A stretch of DNA of 10,463 nt from Clostridium sp. CAG:169. Lineage in GTDB: Bacteria > Bacillota > Clostridia > Oscillospirales > Ruminococcaceae. Of the stretch, positions 5,820-10,463 are shown piece after piece. How positions within the stretch are numbered: the stretch's first letter is position 1; every line of letters starts with the position of its first letter. The stretch lies in the NCBI GenBank assembly GCA_000435195.1, contig FR880231.1, positions 1 through 10,463 on the forward strand, written 5' to 3'. The translations under genes and the position numbers were made by a program. The notes beneath the pieces are model-generated. The model saw only the letters and a list, made by a program, of their open reading frames with translations, had not been told where the DNA came from and ran no database searches.

Positions 5820-6515
5820 ATGTATAAGCGCGTGCTTATCAAGCTCAGCGGCGAGGCTCTGGCGGGCAGCCAGAAAACCGGACTGGATCATGATACCGTC
5901 CATGCTATCTGCGCGAGCATCAAAAAAATCTATGACCTGGGAACCGAGGTCGCTATCGTAGTAGGTGGCGGAAACTTCTGGCGCGGTCGCAGCAGCGGGG
6001 AAATGGATCGGACCCGAGCAGACCACATCGGTATGCTGGCAACTGCGATGAACGCTCTGGCTCTGGCGGATGCTTTGGAGCAGGAGGGCTGTGATGTACG
6101 GGTGCAGACCGCTATTTCCATGCAGCAGGTAGCAGAGCCGTACATCCGCAACCGTGCGGTGCGCCATCTGCAAAAGAATCGTGTTGTTATCTTCGGTTGT
6201 GGTACCGGCAACCCGTTCTTCTCCACCGACACAGCCGCTTCGCTGCGTGCAGCAGAGATCGACGCACAGATCATCCTCAAAGCAACGATGGTGGACGGTG
6301 TCTACGACAGTGACCCACACAAAAACCCGAATGCAAAACGTTATTCCACGATTTCCTTCGACCAGGTGCTGTCCGAGCAGCTGGGTGTCATGGATATGAC
6401 CGCAGCTTCTATGTGTCGTGACAACCACATCCCGGTTCTGGTATTCAGTCTGGAGGATCCGGACAACATCCTGCGCGCAGTAAAGCAGGAAGATGTTGGC
6501 ACACTTGTAAAATAA
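5820..6515 (+). CDS. pyrH: UMP kinase (uridylate kinase)
   Basis: The 231-residue hexameric bacterial UMP kinase phosphorylates UMP to UDP in the cytoplasm and belongs to the amino-acid kinase family, not to the eukaryotic NMP kinases. Motifs: KLSGEAL (8-14) at the phosphate-binding site, VVGGGNFWRGR (47-57), the DxTRADxIGMLAT-like segment as DRTRADHIGMLAT (63-75), GCGTGNPFFSTDTAA (126-140), and the nucleotide loop LKATMVDGVYDSDP (153-166). The family mostly has TTDTAA where this protein has STDTAA. GGGAG at 5806-5810 precedes the ATG by 9 bases. It is the first gene of the block. In many Firmicutes rpsB and tsf come directly before pyrH; here a foreign accessory operon and terminator lie there instead. 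Confidence 0.98.
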   Translation: MYKRVLIKLSGEALAGSQKTGLDHDTVHAICASIKKIYDLGTEVAIVVGGGNFWRGRSSGEMDRTRADHIGMLATAMNALALADALEQEGCDVRVQTAISMQQVAEPYIRNRAVRHLQKNRVVIFGCGTGNPFFSTDTAASLRAAEIDAQIILKATMVDGVYDSDPHKNPNAKRYSTISFDQVLSEQLGVMDMTAASMCRDNHIPVLVFSLEDPDNILRAVKQEDVGTLVK

Positions 6516-6567
6516 TTACCGAAATAAATTCTATGTCCGAACCTTTTCGGGCAGAACGGAGGCAGTT

Positions 6568-7122
6568 ATGAAAGCACAGTACAAAGAAATTGAAGAAAAA
6601 ATGAATAAAACTCTCGACGCACTCTACCGTGAATTCGGTACCATCCGCGCAGGCAAAGCATCCCCATCGGTGCTCGACCGCGTGACCGTCGATTACTACG
6701 GAGCAGCGACTCCAATCCAGCAGCTGGCAACCATCTCCACTACCGATGCACGCACTCTGATGATTCAGCCATGGGATAAATCCACCCTCAAGCTGATCAA
6801 CAAGGCAATCCAGGCATCCGATGTCGGCATTAACCCAACAGACGACGGCTCGGTCATTCGTCTGGTGTTCCCGGCTCCAACCGAAGAACGCCGTAAAGAG
6901 CTGTGCAAGCAGGTTTCCAAAGAGGGCGAAGGTGCAAAGGTTTCCATCCGCAACATCCGTCGTGACGCTGTGGACAAATTCAAAGCACAGAAGAAGGCAA
7001 ACGAGCTGTCTGAGGACGACCTGAAAGATGCAGAGAAGGATGTGCAGGAGCTGACCGACAAGTACACCAAGCTCATTGAAAAGGCAGTCAAAGAAAAAGA
7101 ACAGGAAGTTATGTCCCTGTAA
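6568..7122 (+). CDS. frr: Ribosome recycling factor
   Basis: A 184-residue protein, the standard length for RRF, which with EF-G splits the post-termination ribosome into subunits. The N-terminal part of the three-helix bundle carries LDALYREFGTIRAGKASPSVLD (17-38), and the middle domain contains YYGAATPIQQLATIS (43-57) and the LMIQPWDKS element (64-72). The C-terminal helices include VSIRNIRRDAVDKFKAQKK (123-141). The N- and C-terminal long helices are rich in K and E, as expected. GGAGG at 6558-6562 lies 5 bases before the ATG. It follows pyrH by 52 bases, and a small CCGAA-CCTT-TTCGG hairpin in that gap lacks a U tract, so read-through from pyrH is likely. Codon choice is strongly biased, consistent with high expression. 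Confidence 0.98.
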   Translation: MKAQYKEIEEKMNKTLDALYREFGTIRAGKASPSVLDRVTVDYYGAATPIQQLATISTTDARTLMIQPWDKSTLKLINKAIQASDVGINPTDDGSVIRLVFPAPTEERRKELCKQVSKEGEGAKVSIRNIRRDAVDKFKAQKKANELSEDDLKDAEKDVQELTDKYTKLIEKAVKEKEQEVMSL

Positions 7123-7137
7123 GAGGGAAGGTTCAGC

Positions 7138-7170
7138 GCCAGACATCGTGCATACGGTGTCTGGCTTTTT
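7138..7170 (+). terminator. Terminator-like hairpin between frr and uppS
   Basis: GCCAGACATCG (7138-7148) pairs with CGGTGTCTGGC (7155-7165) through 11 positions including one G-U pair, with loop TGCATA, and is followed directly by TTTTT (7166-7170). It has the shape of an intrinsic terminator. It lies 21 bases before uppS, so it probably lowers rather than abolishes transcription into the downstream lipid genes. Confidence 0.75.
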
Positions 7171-7191
7171 AAAAGGATAGGAGAAGCGCAA

Positions 7192-7911
7192 ATGGACAAT
7201 ATGCGAGCAGGGCTGGGCTTACAGCACATCGGCATCATCATGGACGGCAATGGGCGCTGGGCAAAGAAAAGAGGATTGCCCAGGAAATACGGTCACCGCG
7301 AGGGCGCAAAGGCGTTTCGCAGAATCGTAGAATACTGCGACAAACTGGGATTGCGCTATCTGACCGTCTATGCCTTTTCCACCGAAAACTGGAAGCGCCC
7401 CGAGGATGAGGTCAATTCCATTATGCAGCTGCTGGAGCAGTATATCGACGAGGCGTTTGAACGGCAGGATGAAAACGATACGGTGCGCACCCGCTTTATC
7501 GGGGATGTCAGTGCGCTGAGCGAGACACTGAAAGAAAAGATTGCCCGCATCGAACAGATGAGCCAGGGCAGGACCGGCATGACGGTCAACGTCGCTTTTA
7601 ACTATGGCGGACGGGATGAGCTGGTGCGTGCAGCAAGACAATTAGCGATTCAGGCACAGCAAGGCAAGCTGGACCCGCAGCAGATCAATGAACAGATGCT
7701 CAGCGACCATCTGTACACAAGCGGTCAGCCGGACCCGGATTTGATTATCCGTCCAAGCGGTGAGGAGCGCTTGTCCAACTTTTTGATTTGGCAGGCAGCC
7801 TATTCTGAATTTGTCTTTATGGATGTTTTGTGGCCGGACTTCACCCCGGCACACCTGGACCAGGCGCTGGAAATCTTCAGCCACCGCAATCGCCGGTACG
7901 GACAGGTGTAG
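7192..7911 (+). CDS. uppS: Undecaprenyl diphosphate synthase (cis-prenyltransferase)
   Basis: The 239-residue enzyme condenses isopentenyl diphosphate units onto farnesyl diphosphate to make the C55 lipid carrier for peptidoglycan and wall polymers. Motifs: HIGIIMDGNGRWA (12-24, with catalytic D18), KYGHREGAK (32-40), YAFSTENWKRP (60-70), VNVAFNYGGRDEL (132-144) and the diphosphate-binding IRPSGEERLSNFLIWQ (186-201). Most relatives have IRTSGE-x-RLSNF, so P188 is a mild variation. The length and YSEFVFMDVLWPDF (204-217) fit a short-to-medium-chain bacterial UppS. AGGAG at 7179-7183 precedes the ATG by 8 bases. It sits after an internal terminator hairpin and shares a pathway with dxr downstream, which supplies its isoprenoid precursors. 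Confidence 0.98.
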   Translation: MDNMRAGLGLQHIGIIMDGNGRWAKKRGLPRKYGHREGAKAFRRIVEYCDKLGLRYLTVYAFSTENWKRPEDEVNSIMQLLEQYIDEAFERQDENDTVRTRFIGDVSALSETLKEKIARIEQMSQGRTGMTVNVAFNYGGRDELVRAARQLAIQAQQGKLDPQQINEQMLSDHLYTSGQPDPDLIIRPSGEERLSNFLIWQAAYSEFVFMDVLWPDFTPAHLDQALEIFSHRNRRYGQV

Positions 7912-8095
7912 CGTATAGCTGCTGATAAAACGAATCTCAGAGGGAAATACCCTCAAAAAATGACCGGTTTTTAATAAACCGGCTGATAACGGAAATACCT
8001 GCGTCAGCTGCGCGGGCAGTTCTGTGCAGTGGACAAGGCGCATACCCTGTACCAGTCCGCTGTTTATCCTTTGACGATAGAATGGAGATGTTTTT
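7912..8095 (+). promoter_or_regulatory. uppS-cdsA spacer with two compact hairpins
   Basis: The 184-base gap is long for this operon. GAGGG (7940-7944) pairs with CCCTC (7950-7954), loop AAATA. CCGGTTT (7964-7970) pairs with AAACCGG (7976-7982), loop TTAAT. A short phrase recurs: GCTGATAA followed by GGAAATACC, at 7921-7950 and at 7982-7999. No T tract follows either hairpin on the plus strand, so these look like mRNA stability, processing or control elements rather than terminators. No good promoter was found. Confidence 0.35.
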
Positions 8096-8932
8096 ATGAA
8101 AACAAGAGTGCTTTCCGCACTGGTTGGGATCGCAGTGCTGATTGTTGTGCTCAACTTTTTTGAAACACCTGTACTCAACGTCGCCATCATGGTCATCGCT
8201 TTGCTGGCGGTGTACGAATTTTTGACGGCGACCAAGATCAGCCACAACAAGCTGTTGTCGGCGGTGGCATATCTGGTGGCAGCGACCTTCCCGTATATTG
8301 GGTTAAAGAAGGAGATGAATCTGCTGCCCATCTTTCTGCTGCCGTACATCGCGCTGCTGTTTTTGATTTTGCTGCGCACCCACAAGGATACGCGGGTGGA
8401 GGATGTGGCGATGGTGTTTATGATGAGCATTGGTATCCCGCTTTCGCTCTCCTCCGCCATCTATCTTCGGGACAACAACGGATATACCATGGGATTGTTC
8501 TACCTGCTGCTGGCGCTGTGCTGTGCCTGGTACAGCGACACCGGTGCCTACTTTGTGGGCAGGGCGTGGGGCAAGCATAAGCTCTGTCCGCAGGTCAGCC
8601 CGCACAAGACAGTGGAGGGTCTGGTCGGAGGACTGGTGACCTGCATCCTGCTCAACCTGCTGACTGCCTTTATCTTCCAGAAGGTCAGCGGCTATCTGGG
8701 CGTTCCGCTTCAAATCAACTACCTGCGCCTGCTGCTGATTTCGCCTTTGGCTTCGCTGATCAGTGTGTTGGGCGACCTGAGCTTCTCAATGATTAAAAGA
8801 GGATTTTCCATCAAGGATTTCGGCAACATTATGCCGGGACACGGCGGCGTGCTCGACCGGTTCGACAGCGTGCTGTTCACTCTGCCGTTTATCTACGCCA
8901 CCACCCTATGTTTCCCGGTGGCAGCCGTTTAA
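8096..8932 (+). CDS. cdsA: Phosphatidate cytidylyltransferase (CDP-diglyceride synthase)
   Basis: The 278-residue integral membrane enzyme converts phosphatidic acid and CTP into CDP-diacylglycerol, the precursor of the anionic phospholipids. It has about seven to eight hydrophobic segments, the first at residues 6-22. The cytoplasmic WYSDTGAYFVGRAWGKHKLC (145-164) and SPHKTVEGLVGG (168-179) segments are typical of the family. The C-terminal signature runs SMIKRGFSIKDFGNIMPGHG (231-250) and continues GVLDRFD (251-257), with the metal/substrate aspartates D228, D254 and D257 nearby. GGAG at 8084-8087 precedes the ATG by 8 bases. The gene follows a hairpin-bearing spacer and is 24 bases before dxr. 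Confidence 0.97.
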   Translation: MKTRVLSALVGIAVLIVVLNFFETPVLNVAIMVIALLAVYEFLTATKISHNKLLSAVAYLVAATFPYIGLKKEMNLLPIFLLPYIALLFLILLRTHKDTRVEDVAMVFMMSIGIPLSLSSAIYLRDNNGYTMGLFYLLLALCCAWYSDTGAYFVGRAWGKHKLCPQVSPHKTVEGLVGGLVTCILLNLLTAFIFQKVSGYLGVPLQINYLRLLLISPLASLISVLGDLSFSMIKRGFSIKDFGNIMPGHGGVLDRFDSVLFTLPFIYATTLCFPVAAV

Positions 8933-8956
8933 TTTACAGCAAAGGAAAGGATCAGG

Positions 8957-10126
8957 ATGAGTAAGATAGTTTCTATTCTGGGTTCCACCGGTTCCATCGG
9001 TACCCAGAGCCTGAAGGTATGTGAAAAACTGGGTTACCGACTGTATGCGCTGACGGCGCACGCCAACTGGCAGCTGATGGAGCAGCAGATTCGACAGTTC
9101 CATCCGGCGGTCGCGGTGATGACCGATCCGCAGGCAGCGCAGAAACTGCAGCAGGCGGTGGAGGACTGCTCCACCGCTGTTCTGTGCGGGATGCAATCGG
9201 TGGTGGAGGCTGCCGAATACCCACAGCAGGATGTGGTCATCAATGCGCTGATGGGTGTGGCAGGACTGCTGCCGACGGTGCGCGCCATCCAGGCGGACAA
9301 TGATGTGGCTTTGGCAAACAAGGAAACGCTGGTTGCCGGCGGCAAGCTGGTGATGCAGCTGGCAAAGGAAAAAGGGGTGCGGCTGACCCCGATCGACAGC
9401 GAACATTCCGCTATCTTCCAGTGCTTGCAGGGCAACCGTGCGCAGGCGGTGGAGCGGCTGATCATCACCGCTTCGGGCGGACCGTTCTACGGCAGAACAC
9501 GCGAACAGCTCAAGGGGATCAAAAAAGAGCAGGCGCTTCGCCACCCAAACTGGAGCATGGGAGCCAAAATCACCATCGACTCCTCTACCCTGATGAACAA
9601 GGGATTGGAATTTATCGAAGCGATGTGGCTGTTTTCCATGCCGCCCGAGCGCATTAGCATCCTGGTGCATCCGCAGAGCATCATTCATTCGATGGTCGAA
9701 TATGTGGACGGCTCGGTGATGGCACAGCTGGGCGCGCCGGATATGACCCTGCCGATTCAGTATGCGCTGACTGCGCCTGAGCGGGTGGAATCTCCGGCAA
9801 AGAAGCTGGATCTGCTGCAATGCACTTCGCTGACCTTTGGCGAGCCGGATCTGCAAACCTTTACCTGCCTTGCCGACTGTATCGAAGCGGCAAAGCGCGG
9901 CGGGCTGTATCCTTGCTTGCTCAACGGAGCCAACGAGGAAGCGGTCGCACTGTTTTTGCAGGATAAAATCGAGTATCTCCAGCTGTTCGATCTGGTGCGG
10001 GAAACATTGGAGCATTTTGCTCCGTCGGACTACCGGACGGTGGAGGAGGTACTGGAAGCGGATGCCAAAGCCCGAGAGTTTGTACGCAGCCGCGTCGGAC
10101 AAAAACAGTTTGGATGTGTAAAGTAA
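8957..10126 (+). CDS. dxr: 1-deoxy-D-xylulose 5-phosphate reductoisomerase
   Basis: The 389-residue enzyme converts DXP to MEP with NADPH and a divalent metal, the committed step of the MEP isoprenoid pathway and the target of fosmidomycin. Visible elements: NADPH-binding GSTGSIGTQ (9-17), NALMGVAGLLPT (96-107), NKETLVAGG (121-129), the metal-ligand stretch PIDSEHSAIFQCLQG (145-159, with D147 and E149), TASGGPFYGRT (171-181), HPNWSMGAKITIDSSTLMNK (196-215) followed by E218, and HPQSIIHSMVEYVDGSVMAQ (238-257). The length and motif order are normal. AAAGGAAAGG at 8941-8950 precedes the ATG by 6 bases. It feeds the same pathway as uppS in this cluster. Confidence 0.98.
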   Translation: MSKIVSILGSTGSIGTQSLKVCEKLGYRLYALTAHANWQLMEQQIRQFHPAVAVMTDPQAAQKLQQAVEDCSTAVLCGMQSVVEAAEYPQQDVVINALMGVAGLLPTVRAIQADNDVALANKETLVAGGKLVMQLAKEKGVRLTPIDSEHSAIFQCLQGNRAQAVERLIITASGGPFYGRTREQLKGIKKEQALRHPNWSMGAKITIDSSTLMNKGLEFIEAMWLFSMPPERISILVHPQSIIHSMVEYVDGSVMAQLGAPDMTLPIQYALTAPERVESPAKKLDLLQCTSLTFGEPDLQTFTCLADCIEAAKRGGLYPCLLNGANEEAVALFLQDKIEYLQLFDLVRETLEHFAPSDYRTVEEVLEADAKAREFVRSRVGQKQFGCVK

Positions 10127-10127
10127 A

Positions 10128-10141
10128 ATTCCCCGGGGAAT
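10128..10141. repeat. Perfect 14-bp palindrome directly after the dxr stop
   Basis: ATTCCCCGGGGAAT is fully self-complementary with no spacer, so it is more like a dimer-protein binding site than a stable hairpin. It begins 2 bases after the dxr stop codon in the dxr-rseP gap. Confidence 0.5.
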
Positions 10142-10186
10142 ACTAAGGTGCGTTTTAGATTGCTCCGGCAATTTTGTCGGGCAGAT

Positions 10187-10215
10187 TTTGCAGCAGGTGT
10201 ATTGCCCGCTGCAAA
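10187..10215 (+). promoter_or_regulatory. Stem-loop in the rseP leader
   Basis: TTTGCAGC (10187-10194) and GCTGCAAA (10208-10215) form an 8-bp perfect stem around a 13-base loop, with a smaller imperfect CCGGCA/TGTCGG stem just upstream. No U tract follows. The 140-base dxr-rseP gap may therefore hold an mRNA control or processing element; a clear promoter was not seen. Confidence 0.3.
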
Positions 10216-10266
10216 GGGAAGGGCTTGTTGTAAGCGGTAAACGGTATCGAAGATGGGAGGAATTTG

Positions 10267-10463
10267 ATGAATCTGTTGGTGACCATCCTGCTGGCGGTGC
10301 TGATCTTCGGCGTGATCATCATCATCCACGAGCTGGGACACTTCCTGACTGCAAAGGCGGCAGGGGTGGCAGTGCCGGAATTTTCCATCGGCATGGGTCC
10401 CAAGCTGTTCCAGATTAAGCACAAAGAAACAAACTACACCCTTCGGCTGCTGCCGATTGGCGG
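10267..10463 (+). CDS. rseP: Site-2 intramembrane metalloprotease RseP/RasP, 3' part cut by window
   Basis: Sixty-five codons are visible from the ATG at 10267, which has GGGAGG at 10255-10260 six bases upstream. The N-terminus is a hydrophobic helix (LLVTILLAVLIFGVIIII) running into the zinc-protease motif HELGH (21-25). This is followed by FLTAKAAGVAVPEFSIGMGP and the family-like YTLRLLPIGG end. These features are diagnostic of the M50B site-2 protease group, which cleaves anti-sigma factors and signal-peptide remnants inside the membrane. The PDZ domain and the second catalytic motif lie beyond the window. It follows cdsA and dxr, as commonly seen in bacterial genomes. Confidence 0.96.
   Translation, partial: MNLLVTILLAVLIFGVIIIIHELGHFLTAKAAGVAVPEFSIGMGPKLFQIKHKETNYTLRLLPIG

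Noticed and set aside
8906..10171. Long minus-strand open frame of 421 codons opposite dxr
   Set aside because: It is antisense to an unmistakable dxr and is rich in H, R and Q without family motifs, a usual shadow of the codon bias on the coding strand.

Overview
The window looks like a chromosomal segment from a low-to-mid GC Gram-positive anaerobe of the class Clostridia, possibly a gut-type Oscillospirales member (the rank below class is a weak inference). Reasons: strong AGGAGG-type Shine-Dalgarno sites before nearly every gene, an ECF-type vitamin transporter subunit, a corrinoid-type (MtaA/CmuA-like) methyltransferase, and a pyrH-frr-uppS-cdsA-dxr-rseP housekeeping block. No mobile element, CRISPR array, tRNA or rRNA was found.

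Region 1 (1-1400, minus strand): a vitamin B6 salvage pair. A pyridoxamine/pyridoxal kinase (416-1279) is followed 42 bases downstream by an ECF transporter S-component (373 down to the window edge), a likely B6-vitamer uptake subunit. A good sigma-A-type promoter (TTGATA, 17 bp, TATACT) lies upstream, with an inverted repeat just past the expected transcription start.

Region 2 (1280-2018): about 740 bases of AT-rich DNA with no convincing full gene. It contains short open stretches, a 27-codon ORF with a near-perfect Shine-Dalgarno site inside two mutually exclusive hairpins, and consensus-like promoter boxes with an abnormal 11-bp spacing. It could be a decayed gene or a regulatory leader.

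Region 3 (2019-5595, plus strand): an accessory operon made of a CobW-type metal/nucleotide-binding protein, a possible 37-residue CxxC microprotein whose GTG overlaps the cobW stop, an NhaC-family transporter split by a single-base frameshift near 3462, and a zinc-type MtaA/CmuA/UroD-like methyltransferase. It ends in a 17-bp perfect terminator hairpin. Together these suggest handling of a methylated substrate through corrinoid chemistry, but no corrinoid protein or substrate-specific methyltransferase is in the window. This is the most interesting part.

Region 4 (5711-10463, plus strand): its own promoter (TTTACA, 17 bp, TAAAAT), then pyrH, frr, uppS, cdsA, dxr and the 5' end of rseP. It links UMP phosphorylation, ribosome recycling, isoprenoid precursor (MEP) synthesis, undecaprenyl-PP synthesis, phospholipid precursor synthesis and site-2 proteolysis. 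A terminator-like hairpin sits between frr and uppS, and the uppS-cdsA and dxr-rseP gaps carry hairpins or palindromes, so expression may be graded along the operon.
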